Under the pieces are notes generated by a model. That model worked only from the letters and a program-made list of their open reading frames with translations. It was not told the origin of the DNA and made no database searches. Made by a program: the position numbers and the translations under genes. From Pseudomonadota bacterium (GTDB lineage: Bacteria > Pseudomonadota > Alphaproteobacteria > Rhizobiales > Xanthobacteraceae), in NCBI GenBank assembly GCA_018240595.1, contig JAFEFL010000070.1, positions 1 to 64,000 on the forward strand: 64,000 nucleotides of DNA, written 5' to 3'. Shown here piece by piece: positions 1-8,255 of this stretch. Position 1 is the stretch's first letter. Each line of letters starts with the position of its first letter.

Positions 1-471
1 AAGCAGGGCCGCGTCGCCGGCTTCTTCGCCACGGTCGAGAACACCATCCTGCTAAAGCGCGCGGGTGAACCGATCGACGTGTGGAGCGCCACCGACAACT
101 CGTCGATGCCCGGCGGCGTCATCCTGATGACCAAGGCCTTCACCGAGAAGAGCCCGGAGACGGCGGCGAAATTCGTCAAGGCCATGCGTAACTCTGCGCT
201 GGAATGCCTCAGCGCCGACCCCGCCATGATCCTAGATCGCATCACCAAGAAGTTCGAGATTTCGGCCAATGCCGATCGCGACTTCCGTATCGAGGCCATC
301 AAGGCCTACAATGCCTCGACCGTCAGCGCCGGCAAGGAAAACGTCATGCGCAACGTGCCGGCGGTGTGGGAAAACGGCGCCAAGCTGGTGGGCGAGGCGA
401 ACATCGCCAAGGTCGCCGACGTCAAGGCGCTCTACACCAACAAGTTCGTCGATGAGGCCGCGAAATCATGA
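1..471 (+). CDS. ABC transporter substrate-binding protein, TauA/NMT1 type (3' end only)
   Basis: This reading frame is open from the first base of the window, so the gene starts upstream; about 156 C-terminal residues are seen. The following ATPase and permease are of the SsuBC/TauBC type, which work with NMT1/THI5-like periplasmic solute receptors, and the visible helical C-terminal half fits that family. The stop codon overlaps the next start (ATGA at 468-471), indicating translational coupling and one operon. The ligand cannot be inferred; related systems carry aliphatic sulfonates, nitrate, pyrimidine precursors or aromatic acids. Without the N-terminus no signal peptide can be checked. 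Confidence 0.75.
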   Translation, partial: KQGRVAGFFATVENTILLKRAGEPIDVWSATDNSSMPGGVILMTKAFTEKSPETAAKFVKAMRNSALECLSADPAMILDRITKKFEISANADRDFRIEAIKAYNASTVSAGKENVMRNVPAVWENGAKLVGEANIAKVADVKALYTNKFVDEAAKS

Positions 472-1280
472 GTTTGCAGACTGCGCCGGCGGGCGTTCAG
501 GGCGGTGGCGTTGCCATCGCCCTAAACGAAGCTGGCAAGGATTTTGAAACGGCGGAGGGCCTGGTCAGGGCCCTCACGCCTACCAATTTCAGCGTGCGAG
601 AGGGCGAGTTCACCGTCCTGCTCGGCCCGTCCGGCTGCGGCAAAACCACCATGCTGCGCATGATCGCGGGCCTCGAGGCGCCGACCAGCGGCACCATCGA
701 AGTCGAGGGGCGCAATCTCTGGACCGCCGACAAGCGCGACAATGTCGCGCTCGCCGAGATGGGTATGGTGTTCCAGGAAGCCAACCTGTTTCCCTGGCTG
801 TCGATAGAAGACAACATTGCGTTGCCGCTCAAGCTGCGGGGCGTCGGCAAGTCGGAGCGACGCCAGCGCGCGCGGGAGCTCTGCAAGCTTGTCGGCATCA
901 CAGGCTTCGAGAAGCGCTACCCGAAGGAATTGTCGGGCGGCATGCGCCAGCGCGCCTCGATTGCGCGGGCGCTGAGCTACGACCCGAAAATCCTGCTGAT
1001 GGACGAGCCGTTCGGCGCGCTCGACGCGATCACGCGCGACGCCATGAACATCGAGCTGCAGCGCATCTGGATGGAGACCAACAAGACCATCGTGCTTGTG
1101 ACGCATTCGATTTCGGAAGCGGTGTTCCTCGCCGACCGCATCGCCCTGCTCTCGCCGCGGCCGGGTCGCATCCAGGAAATCGTCGAAGTGCCCTTCGCGC
1201 GGCCGCGCGCGGTCTCCGTCAACGAAGACCCGCAATTTCAACACATCGCAAATCACTTGCGCGATCGCCTCGAGCATTAA
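468..1280 (+). CDS. ABC transporter ATP-binding protein, SsuB/TauB type
   Basis: Cytoplasmic ATPase of an importer, 270 aa. Walker A GPSGCGKTT lies at about residues 53-61, the Q-loop glutamine near 103, the signature LSGGMRQR near 155-162 and Walker B ILLMDEP near 175-181, followed by a VTHS switch histidine near 222. All catalytic elements are intact. The phrase VFQEANLFPWLS after the Q-loop is typical of the nitrate/sulfonate/taurine importer branch. It overlaps the receptor gene by 4 bp and is 3 bp from the permease gene. The substrate is unknown. Confidence 0.93.
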   Translation: MSLQTAPAGVQGGGVAIALNEAGKDFETAEGLVRALTPTNFSVREGEFTVLLGPSGCGKTTMLRMIAGLEAPTSGTIEVEGRNLWTADKRDNVALAEMGMVFQEANLFPWLSIEDNIALPLKLRGVGKSERRQRARELCKLVGITGFEKRYPKELSGGMRQRASIARALSYDPKILLMDEPFGALDAITRDAMNIELQRIWMETNKTIVLVTHSISEAVFLADRIALLSPRPGRIQEIVEVPFARPRAVSVNEDPQFQHIANHLRDRLEH

Positions 1281-1283
1281 TCA

Positions 1284-2114
1284 ATGAGTCTGGACACGCC
1301 CATCGTTAGCACCGTCGCACCGCAGCAGCCGGCCAAGAAGCGGAAGAAGGAGATCCCGACCTGGATCGGCAGCGTCGCGCTCCTTGTTCTGTTCCTCGGC
1401 GGGTGGGAGTTCTACGTTCGCGAATTCAACGTCAGCAAGCTGATCCTGCCGGCGCCGTCGCTGGTTATCGAGGCCTGGTACGCCAGCCTGTGGCTACCAT
1501 CGACCTGGTACCACACCTGGATCACGGCGCTGGAAACCATGCTCGGCTTCTTCTTCGCCATGGTGTTCGGCGTGGCGCTCGGCGCCATGCTCGGCAAGAG
1601 CCCGCGCCTTGAGAAGATGCTGAACCCTTTCATCGTCGCCACGCAGGTCGTGCCGAAAGTGGCGCTGGTGCCGCTGTTCGTCGTCTGGTTCGGCTTCGGC
1701 ATCACCTCGAAGGTGGTCATCGCCGCGGTGCTCGCCTTCTTCCCGATCATGCTCAACACCGCGCTCGGCGTGAAGTCGGTCGAGCGCGGCTATCGCGAAG
1801 TGCTGGCGAGCCTCAACGCGTCGCGCCTGCAGAAGATCACCCAGCTCGAATTCCCCAGCGCCCTGCCCTATATCCTCACGGGCATGGAAATGGGCGTCGT
1901 GCTGTCCATCATCGGCGCGGTGGTCGGCGAATATCTCGGCGGCAGCGAGGGCCTCGGCAATCTCGCGGTCAAGGAGATGAACTCCTACAACACCACGGCG
2001 CTGTTCGCCGTGATCATGCACTTGTCGGCGCTGGGCTTCGTGTTCTACGCCATCGTCGTCGGCCTGCGCCGCTTCCTGATCCCGTGGCACGAAAGCGCGC
2101 AGATCAAGAAGTAG
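1284..2114 (+). CDS. ABC transporter permease, SsuC/TauC type
   Basis: Inner-membrane permease of 276 aa with about six hydrophobic helices after a basic cytoplasmic N-terminus (KKRKKE near residue 20). The EAA-type loop that docks on the ATPase is seen near residues 188-210 (QLEFPSALPYILTGMEMG). It is the last gene of the receptor-ATPase-permease operon; a strong terminator follows 25 bp after the stop codon. Length and order match the SsuC/TauC family (BPD_transp_1). Confidence 0.92.
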   Translation: MSLDTPIVSTVAPQQPAKKRKKEIPTWIGSVALLVLFLGGWEFYVREFNVSKLILPAPSLVIEAWYASLWLPSTWYHTWITALETMLGFFFAMVFGVALGAMLGKSPRLEKMLNPFIVATQVVPKVALVPLFVVWFGFGITSKVVIAAVLAFFPIMLNTALGVKSVERGYREVLASLNASRLQKITQLEFPSALPYILTGMEMGVVLSIIGAVVGEYLGGSEGLGNLAVKEMNSYNTTALFAVIMHLSALGFVFYAIVVGLRRFLIPWHESAQIKK

Positions 2115-2139
2115 CTGACCCCGCTGCGGCCCGCACATG

Positions 2140-2169
2140 AAAAAGCCCCGGTCCAGACCGGGGCTTTTT
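2140..2169. terminator. Bidirectional intrinsic terminator
   Basis: A perfect 14-bp inverted repeat (AAAAAGCCCCGGTC / GACCGGGGCTTTTT) with a 2-nt centre, flanked by A and T runs on the two sides. It sits between two convergent operons (permease ending at 2114 and the MaoC-like gene ending at 2199), so it can terminate transcripts from both strands. Confidence 0.92.
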
Positions 2170-2198
2170 GTCGTCGCTGAAATTCGCCTGCCGTGAAT

Positions 2199-2681
2199 TC
2201 AGGCCGCCCGCCGCCACATCGACCGGGCGATGCCTTCCTGCACCGTGGCGCCGTCCTGATTGACGACGCGGATGCGCCGATCCACCGTGTAGCGCTTCTC
2301 GTCCGCCGTCAGCTTGATGTCGGCGATCTCGATTTCGAGATGCAGCGTGTCGCCGATATAGATCGGCCCCTTGTAGCGCCAGTCGACGATCCCCAGGGCC
2401 GCGACCAGCGGGTCTGCGGACTTGAGCACTTCGCTTTCCAAATGGCCGCCAACGGCGAGCGCGATGCCGAACGAGCCCTGCACCAGCCGGCCTTTGACCC
2501 CGGCGCTGCGGGCGAAGACCTCGTCGCTGTGGATCGGATGAAAGGCGCCGGTCAGCATCATGAACAGCGAATGATCCGACTCGGTCACCGTGCGTCCGGC
2601 GGTGCGGGCGCGCTGGCCGATCGCGAGCGTGGCGTAGGTGAAGTTTAGCGGCAGCGTCGCCACTTCGCCTGGCGTGCTCAT
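2199..2681 (-). CDS. MaoC-like hot-dog domain protein
   Basis: 160 aa, the size of single hot-dog MaoC/(R)-specific enoyl-CoA hydratase proteins. The family motif is present at residues 44-54 as TGAFHPIHSDE, followed by the hydratase-like core. Family members carry a catalytic Asp and His in G-D-x-N-P-x-H; here the His (51) is kept but the Asp position (46) is Ala, so normal hydratase chemistry is doubtful. It overlaps the upstream acyl-CoA synthetase gene by 4 bp and is surely cotranscribed, suggesting action on the CoA ester that enzyme makes. The acid involved is not identifiable. Confidence 0.82.
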   Translation of the reverse strand: MSTPGEVATLPLNFTYATLAIGQRARTAGRTVTESDHSLFMMLTGAFHPIHSDEVFARSAGVKGRLVQGSFGIALAVGGHLESEVLKSADPLVAALGIVDWRYKGPIYIGDTLHLEIEIADIKLTADEKRYTVDRRIRVVNQDGATVQEGIARSMWRRAA

Positions 2682-4861
2682 GGCGTTGCATCCTTCCCGC
2701 GCAGCACCACCACGGCGTCGAGCGCAACTGGCTTCTTGCCGGGGCGGCTGACGATCGGGTTGATGTCGATCGATTCCAGCGCGTCGCCGAGATCCTGAGC
2801 GAGGCGCGCGGTCGCCGACAGGGCGTCGGCCAGCGCATCAATGTCATGCGCTGCGGCGCCGCGATAGCCCTTCAGCAGCTTCGCGGTGCGCAGGCCTTCG
2901 ATCTTCGCACCTGCCTCAGTGGCGCTGAGCGGCACGGGCGCGAAGGCGACATCCTTCATCAATTCCAGCAGAACGCCACCGGCCCCGGCCATGACCACCG
3001 GCCCGACTTCGGGATCGCGTTGCGCGCCGAACACGAGTTCAGTGCCGCCGGAGACCTGCTCGCAGACCAGGAAGCCGTCGAGCGGCTCGGCAAAGCCGTA
3101 GCGTTTGACGTTGGCCTTGATGGTCTCGACGCCGGCGCGCACGGCAGCCGCGTCGGCAAGGCCGATCAGCACGCCGCCGGCGTCCGACTTGTGCGTGAGC
3201 TTGTCGGACAGCGCCTTGACCACTACCGGATAGCCGATCTTGTCCGCCGCCGCCGCCGCGCTGTCGGCGTCCTCGGCCACTGTTTCGCGCGGCACGCCGA
3301 TGCCATAGGCGGCGATCACCTCCTTGGCGTCGTTCTCGTTGAGGGTCAGCGTGCCGCCTTTGGCGAGCTGCGCCTTGAGGTCGGCGACGATGGCCGGCGG
3401 CTTGGCCGATGGCTTGCCTGAAGACGCAGCCGCAACCGCCTTGGCCGCCTTGGCCCGCTCCGACCATTTGGCGAGAGCGGCGAAGGCCGCCACCGATTTG
3501 CGCGTCTCCTGCACGAAGGCAACCTTCGGCAGCGCGGCGCGCACCTCGCGGCTGTAGTCCGTGAACATGCGCGAGAACATCGAGATGAAGGCGAGCTTCT
3601 TGCCGCGCCGCGCGACGAGATCGTGAATGCGCTGGAAGCGCTCTTCCCAGTGCGCCGCCATGCCGGTTTCGCGCGGCAACTCGGCCTGCAGGATCAACAC
3701 GTCGAGGTTCGGGTCGTCGCACAGGATATCGACGCACTCGACATACTTGTCGACGCTGGTCAGCACGGTGAAGCCGCCATCGGCCGGGTTGCCGGCGGAG
3801 GAACCGGTCGAGAGCAGCGCCGCGAGGCGGCCTTCCACGTCCGGGGCGAGCTTGGGAAAGGTGAGGCCGCTGCCGGCGGCGCCGTCGACGAGAATGCCGC
3901 GATAGGCGCCGGACAGGCTGAGCGCGCCAATGCGGGGGCCGATCGGCACGCCGAGATGAACGGCGATCTCGATCGCCTCGATGGCATCGTCGAGCGAGTC
4001 GACGCGGATGACGCCATAATCCTGCATCACCGCATCGAAAGCCTCGGCGCTGCCGGCGAGCGCGCCGGTATGGGTCGAGGCGGCCTCGCGGCCCTCCTCG
4101 CTGCTGCCGATCTTGAACAGGATCACCGGCTTGCCGGCGTCGCGCGCGCGCGCGCAGGCCGCCTTGAAGGCGCCGACGTCCTTCACCGACTCCAGGTAAC
4201 AAAAGATAACCTGGATGCGGGGCTCATCGGCCATGTAGGCGATGTAGTCGGCGCAGCTCATGTCGATCTCGTTGCCGCTCGAGATCAGCGCGCCCGGCTG
4301 AATGCCGCGGTCCTGGAGAATGTGGTTGGCGTAGAGCAGCACGCCGCCGCTCTGGCCGATCAGGGCCACCGGGCCGGGCCCGACCACCAGCTTGCGGTGA
4401 TCGACCAGGGTGCAAAGGCCGTTGAAACCGATGATGTTCCCAGTGCAGTTCGGACCCTGCACGGCGATGCCGGTGTCGGCGATCACCTTGCGCAGCCGCG
4501 CCGCCAGGGCCTTACCCTCCGCGCCGCCGTCCTCGCCATACCCGGCGGCGAACACCGTGGCGCTGCGGGCGCCGGCCTTGGCGGCGTCGGCCAGCGCGTC
4601 CGGTATCGCAGGCGCCGGCGTCAGCATTACGACGTGGTCAGGTCTTTCCGGGAGAGCATCGAAGCTGCGGTAGCAGGGCCGGTCGCCGATCACGTCGCGG
4701 TTGGGATTGACGGCGTAGATCGGCGACTTGAAGCCGTGCTCGTGCACCGTCTTCCACACCGTCGCCGGCCAACTGCCGGGACGATCGCTTGCGCCGACGA
4801 CCACAATGTTCCGCGGTGAGACCAGAGCCCCAACCCGTTCAATCGACCGCTTCAGATCCAT
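2678..4861 (-). CDS. ADP-forming acyl-CoA synthetase (acetate-CoA ligase family), fused alpha-beta form
   Basis: 727 aa. Domains in order: Rossmann CoA-binding domain (about 10-115, with NIVVVGASDRPGSW), succinyl-CoA-ligase-like flavodoxin domains (about 150-450, with ALIGQSGG and the ASTHTGALAGS loop that holds the phosphorylated His in this family) and a C-terminal ATP-grasp domain (about 490-725, with GYPVVVKALSDKLTHKSDAGG). The family makes or uses acyl-CoA with ADP/ATP exchange. The ATG at 4861 is preceded by GGAAGG. First gene of a two-gene operon with the MaoC-like protein. The substrate acid is unknown. Confidence 0.88.
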   Translation of the reverse strand: MDLKRSIERVGALVSPRNIVVVGASDRPGSWPATVWKTVHEHGFKSPIYAVNPNRDVIGDRPCYRSFDALPERPDHVVMLTPAPAIPDALADAAKAGARSATVFAAGYGEDGGAEGKALAARLRKVIADTGIAVQGPNCTGNIIGFNGLCTLVDHRKLVVGPGPVALIGQSGGVLLYANHILQDRGIQPGALISSGNEIDMSCADYIAYMADEPRIQVIFCYLESVKDVGAFKAACARARDAGKPVILFKIGSSEEGREAASTHTGALAGSAEAFDAVMQDYGVIRVDSLDDAIEAIEIAVHLGVPIGPRIGALSLSGAYRGILVDGAAGSGLTFPKLAPDVEGRLAALLSTGSSAGNPADGGFTVLTSVDKYVECVDILCDDPNLDVLILQAELPRETGMAAHWEERFQRIHDLVARRGKKLAFISMFSRMFTDYSREVRAALPKVAFVQETRKSVAAFAALAKWSERAKAAKAVAAASSGKPSAKPPAIVADLKAQLAKGGTLTLNENDAKEVIAAYGIGVPRETVAEDADSAAAAADKIGYPVVVKALSDKLTHKSDAGGVLIGLADAAAVRAGVETIKANVKRYGFAEPLDGFLVCEQVSGGTELVFGAQRDPEVGPVVMAGAGGVLLELMKDVAFAPVPLSATEAGAKIEGLRTAKLLKGYRGAAAHDIDALADALSATARLAQDLGDALESIDINPIVSRPGKKPVALDAVVVLRGKDATP

Positions 4862-5317
4862 GCCTTCCGTCTCGAACTGGGTATTGCCGTTCGAGAAGCA
4901 TAACCACGGGCGTATGAAACGCGGTTATAGGTTCTGCGGTGGTCTATAGCGAAAGGATATGGCACCTGCGGGAGGAGCCTCGCCTCCCATGTCGACAAAC
5001 AGCGCGTGCTCGATCGGACAGTTCTCGCGTCGACCGGGAGCATCGCCGTGATGGCGATGACGCACCTCGACATTCGGTAGCGGGCGCCGCCCGGGCGATC
5101 CTAACGGGTCAATAGGGCCTCAAATCAAATACGGCACGACATCATCACGATTGTAGTCCGCAAGTAATTGAACCGAAGACATTTTCACGACCCGCCTGCC
5201 CCTCCATCATGGGTGCGATCGAGAAGCGGCGGTTCATTTGAAATTTTCGAGTTTGTCGTGGTTTATCACTCTTAGGGCGTGGTTCGCGCCGTCACCCACA
5301 CCGATGCAGCTCGTGAA
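4862..5317. other. Gene-free stretch containing att remnant A
   Basis: 456 bp without a convincing gene. Its only recognisable content is the dusA-type hybrid attachment site at 5133-5237. The short open frames here show no codon bias or family resemblance. Confidence 0.7.
5133..5237 (-). repeat. dusA attachment-site remnant A (displaced dusA 5' end plus island end)
   Basis: On the minus strand an ATG at 5237 opens M-N-R-R-F-S-I-A-P-M-M-E, matching the start of tRNA-dihydrouridine synthase A (family consensus RFS[VI]APMMDWTDRH), and homology stops just after MM. On the other side GGCACGAC at 5133-5140 and CAAGT at 5161-5165 match motifs found at the same spacing in four other copies; GGCACGAC lies 72 bp from the CATCAT core at 5205. 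Codons are identical to those of copy D (45417-45522). Interpreted as a former integration site of a dusA-targeting element. Confidence 0.75.
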
Positions 5318-6004
5318 TTAACTCACGATCGGTAGGGCAACGATATCATAGGAGTGATCGATGCGGCGGCCAAGCACCGGATCCTCGATTTCCAACTCGA
5401 AGCGCGACGCCGGACGAATGCCGCCGATCGCGCCGACCGTGCCGCAGAACATCGCCACGCCGTCCTTGAGCGCGGCCGAGCCATCATAACGCCGCAAGAG
5501 ATCTGCCGGCGTGCGCATGTTTGCCAGGGGACCCTCCTGGTAAAGAACGCGCTCGCCGCCGAAGGTCGCATGGGCGCGGATGATGAGTTTGTCCCAATGC
5601 GGCATGACGTCGGCGAGCGGCCAGACATCCTCCGCAATCACTTTGCCGCAGATTTGTTTGGACAGGGCGATGCCAAGCGTTTCGAGCTTGCGATCGGTGT
5701 GATCGGAACCGACGCTGAGCCACATCGCTCCGTCGAACGACAGAAGAACGGGCTCGACCTCGCCAGACGTGTCGCCGCCCAGCACTTCGAGCCGTCTCGT
5801 CTGGGTCAGACCGTCAACGCTGGTGCGATAAAAGACTGGCATTGACGAAGGCCGCGGCACGCCAAGTGCGGCCAACTCTTCGACATGGTGTTCCAGAGCC
5901 TTCGTGTCGCGGCCAGTCCAACCGGCGACAATCAGCGTGTCAAATGCAACGGTGGCGGGTGTGCTGCCGAGGCGCTTGAAAGTGAGAATGGGCACGCAGG
6001 ACAT
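5318..6004 (-). CDS. DUF2848 family protein
   Basis: 228 aa from the ATG at 6004, which follows AAGGAG directly. The N-terminal pattern LTFKRLGSTPATVAFD..IVAGWTGRD and the later DGAMWLSVGSDHTDR match DUF2848 proteins, an uncharacterised family often found beside amidohydrolases and hydroxylases in catabolic clusters. No function is established. A much longer in-frame extension upstream exists but is the antisense of the flavin reductase gene and lacks family resemblance. It is divergent from the flavin reductase across an 84-bp shared promoter region. Confidence 0.78.
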   Translation of the reverse strand: MSCVPILTFKRLGSTPATVAFDTLIVAGWTGRDTKALEHHVEELAALGVPRPSSMPVFYRTSVDGLTQTRRLEVLGGDTSGEVEPVLLSFDGAMWLSVGSDHTDRKLETLGIALSKQICGKVIAEDVWPLADVMPHWDKLIIRAHATFGGERVLYQEGPLANMRTPADLLRRYDGSAALKDGVAMFCGTVGAIGGIRPASRFELEIEDPVLGRRIDHSYDIVALPIVS

Positions 6005-6052
6005 CTCCTTCAGGCTGAATATTTGCTCCGTGACATAGCTAACTTTAGAAGG

Positions 6053-6061
6053 TAATAATCG
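6053..6061. promoter_or_regulatory. Candidate MarR half-site TAATAATCG
   Basis: TAATAATCG lies in the 84-bp divergent promoter between the DUF2848 and flavin reductase genes. A near-identical TAATTATCG occurs in the other divergent promoter of this cassette (10391-10399), where it forms part of a dyad. A shared operator for the local MarR protein is an inference. Confidence 0.3.
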
Positions 6062-6088
6062 GCCAAGGCAAGCCGGATTGGACTTCCG

Positions 6089-6622
6089 ATGAGCTTCGAC
6101 GACCGACAATTCCGCGATGCGCTGGGGGCTTTCCCGACCGGCGTCGCCGTCATCACCGCGGTCACGGCCGATGGCGAGCGGCTCGGCATGACGGTCAGCT
6201 CTTTCAACTCGGTCTCGATTACCCCGCCTTTGGTGCTCTTCAGTGTCGTCCGCCGCGCCCATAGTTTTGCGGCCTGGATGCAGGTCACCCGCTACGCCGT
6301 CAATATCCTGTCGCAGGATCAGGAGGATATCTCCAATCGGTTCGCGCGGCCGCTCGCTGATAAATGGAACGGACTGATCGTTATCGACGGCGAGACCAGC
6401 GTACCGCTGCTGCCGAACGCGCTGGCCAGCTTCGAATGCGAGCCTCACGCCCACGTCGACGGCGGCGACCACGTCATCTTCCTCGGCCGGGTCGTGGCGC
6501 TGCGCACGACGCCGCTCAGACGAGCCCAACCGCTGATCTTCTATGGCGGCCGCTATCGCCGGCTAGACGCCGGTTTCCAGGACGAGCCGCCGCGCGATGC
6601 CCACATTTTCGAGGGCTGGTAG
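6089..6622 (+). CDS. Flavin reductase family protein (HpaC-like)
   Basis: 177 aa, one flavin-reductase (FMN-binding split-barrel) domain. It opens with FRDALGAFPTGVAVITA and carries GMTVSSFNSVSITPPLVLFSV, the flavin-contacting core of HpaC-type NAD(P)H:flavin reductases. It probably supplies reduced flavin to the HpaB-type monooxygenase encoded at 8256-9740, forming a two-component oxygenase. It is followed 30 bp downstream by the cupin gene on the same strand. Confidence 0.9.
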   Translation: MSFDDRQFRDALGAFPTGVAVITAVTADGERLGMTVSSFNSVSITPPLVLFSVVRRAHSFAAWMQVTRYAVNILSQDQEDISNRFARPLADKWNGLIVIDGETSVPLLPNALASFECEPHAHVDGGDHVIFLGRVVALRTTPLRRAQPLIFYGGRYRRLDAGFQDEPPRDAHIFEGW

Positions 6623-6652
6623 CCCTTTCCCGCTTACGCAAAGGAGACCGGC

Positions 6653-7033
6653 ATGGCCGTCAACAAGGAGCATAAGGAGTTCCACGCCGTCGACATGGTA
6701 GCCGGCTGGGAACCGCCACCGGGCTATCCGGCTGGCATCCAGCAGAAGATCCTGTCCGGCGCGCTCGACGAGCCGAATAAGCGCGGCACGCGCTCGCGGC
6801 TGCTGCGCTTCGCGCCGGGCGTCTACACCACCGCACCGTTTGTCCATGATTACTGGGAAGAGGTATACCTCGTCTCCGGCGACCTCACGGTCGGCAATGA
6901 CGCTCAAGGCAAAGGAGGCGAAGCCTTCGTGCCCAACACTTATGCCTGTCGTCCGCCGGGCGCATACCACGGGCCGTTCAAGTCGAACGGCGGGTGCCTG
7001 CTGTTCGAACTGCACTACTACGATCCGACCTGA
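6653..7033 (+). CDS. Cupin domain protein
   Basis: 126 aa, a single ChrR/quercetinase-like cupin. The beta-barrel motifs are visible as APFVHDYWEEVYLVSGDLTVG (around residues 60-82) and RPPGAYHGPF (around 102-111), which supply His/Glu metal ligands. GGAG lies 6-9 bp before the ATG. Cotranscribed with the flavin reductase. Cupins of this size may be dioxygenases, isomerases or binding proteins; the role here is unknown but likely in the same catabolic route. Confidence 0.8.
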   Translation: MAVNKEHKEFHAVDMVAGWEPPPGYPAGIQQKILSGALDEPNKRGTRSRLLRFAPGVYTTAPFVHDYWEEVYLVSGDLTVGNDAQGKGGEAFVPNTYACRPPGAYHGPFKSNGGCLLFELHYYDPT

Positions 7034-7044
7034 GCCCGAAGGAA

Positions 7045-8241
7045 TTAGTGGGCTGGCGCAGCGAAGTCCTGCATCACCGATGACCGTACCACCCGCGCCT
7101 TGCGGGTGGTCGCCGGCGTGTTGCGGCTGCGACCGACGAAGCGCGGCACGCCCGCCGTGACCACGCCGCCGATGGCGGCGATGTCGCCATGCTTGATGGC
7201 TGCGAGCGCGTTTTGCTGCGTGCCGCCATCGGGAGCATCGAGCAACACGACATCGGCAGCCTTGCCGGCGGCAAGGTAACCCGAGTCGAGGCTGTAGATT
7301 CGGGCGTTGCTACCCGAAGCGGCGCAGACAAAACGCTCCGGCTCCATATCGGTAAGGCTCGCGCAATGCGCGATGGTGTAGAGCATGCCGAGCGGCATAA
7401 TGCCAGAGCCGGTCGGTGTATCGGTGGCGATAATGAACCGATCAAAGGCGCCCAACTGATCGGCAAGCCTGGCGCACAGCAGCGTGGTGCGCAGATTGCC
7501 GGCCGTACAGACCTGCAGAGCGATCTCGCTTTCCCTGATCACGCGCTCGAAATGCGAGTCCGGCATCGCCGTGGGGCCGCCATTGATATGGAACGACACA
7601 TGCGGATGAAAGGTGAGGATGTGGTCGCCTGTGATCGCGCCCGACCCCGGGATCGACGAACCGCCGGTGTGACAGGTCGTGATCATACCGGCATCCTTTG
7701 CGGCTTTCACCAGCGGGCCGTAGTCGTACGCTGTCTTCACCGCGCCGAAGCCGGCTTTGGCGAGCTTGACACCCTTGCTGACGAGCTCCGTGAAGTCGCT
7801 GGGGACGAGACCCGGCTCGAGGATAACGGAGCCGGCGACGACACGCATGCCGCCCGGCCGGTAGGTTTCGAAGCAGCGCTGCGCCGCCAGTGCCAGCGCT
7901 TTAACGCCTTCCGGATCGCGAGGCCGACCGGGCACATGCACCTCGGACGCCGTAATGCAGGTCGTCGTGCCACCGTGCAGGTAACTTTCGAGATAGCCGA
8001 CCGTGCGCTGCCGCGGCGTGTAGTCGCCGAAGGTGATATGCACGTGGGAATCGATCAGCCCCGGAATGGCGGTCATACCGTCGGCATCGATAACGACGTC
8101 CGCCGTCTCTACCGCGGCCGCCGAAGCCGTCCCGACGCTGACGATCTTCTCTCCATCGGTGATGATGGTGTCCCCGCCGACGAACGGCGACCGCCATTCG
8201 CCGGAAATGATCTGGCCGAGATTGACGATCGCGACTTTCAT
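7045..8241 (-). CDS. Amidohydrolase related to enamidase
   Basis: 398 aa from the ATG at 8241 (GAGGGA upstream). Amidohydrolase TIM barrel with PGLIDSHVHITFGDYTPRQ (metal-binding HxH), LHGGTTT, a central CHTGGSSIPGSG and HINGGPTAMPD, and a distal ATDTPTGSGIMPLG aspartate. HTGGxSIPGS, HINGGPTA and the C-terminal SRNTP segment resemble enamidase of nicotinate-fermenting Eubacterium barkeri, which hydrolyses a cyclic enamide. That suggests cleavage of a cyclic amide or enamide ring. It is the last gene of the minus-strand operon AA_synth, HpaB, amidohydrolase, 14 bp after the monooxygenase gene. The true substrate is unknown. Confidence 0.87.
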   Translation of the reverse strand: MKVAIVNLGQIISGEWRSPFVGGDTIITDGEKIVSVGTASAAAVETADVVIDADGMTAIPGLIDSHVHITFGDYTPRQRTVGYLESYLHGGTTTCITASEVHVPGRPRDPEGVKALALAAQRCFETYRPGGMRVVAGSVILEPGLVPSDFTELVSKGVKLAKAGFGAVKTAYDYGPLVKAAKDAGMITTCHTGGSSIPGSGAITGDHILTFHPHVSFHINGGPTAMPDSHFERVIRESEIALQVCTAGNLRTTLLCARLADQLGAFDRFIIATDTPTGSGIMPLGMLYTIAHCASLTDMEPERFVCAASGSNARIYSLDSGYLAAGKAADVVLLDAPDGGTQQNALAAIKHGDIAAIGGVVTAGVPRFVGRSRNTPATTRKARVVRSSVMQDFAAPAH

Positions 8242-8255
8242 CGGTCCCTCGCCTG

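Noticed and set aside
4852..5073. 73-codon minus-strand frame upstream of the acyl-CoA synthetase
   Set aside because: No family resemblance and no good ribosome site.
6005..6529. In-frame 175-codon N-terminal extension of the DUF2848 gene
   Set aside because: It is the antisense of the flavin reductase gene, and the family starts at the ATG at 6004.
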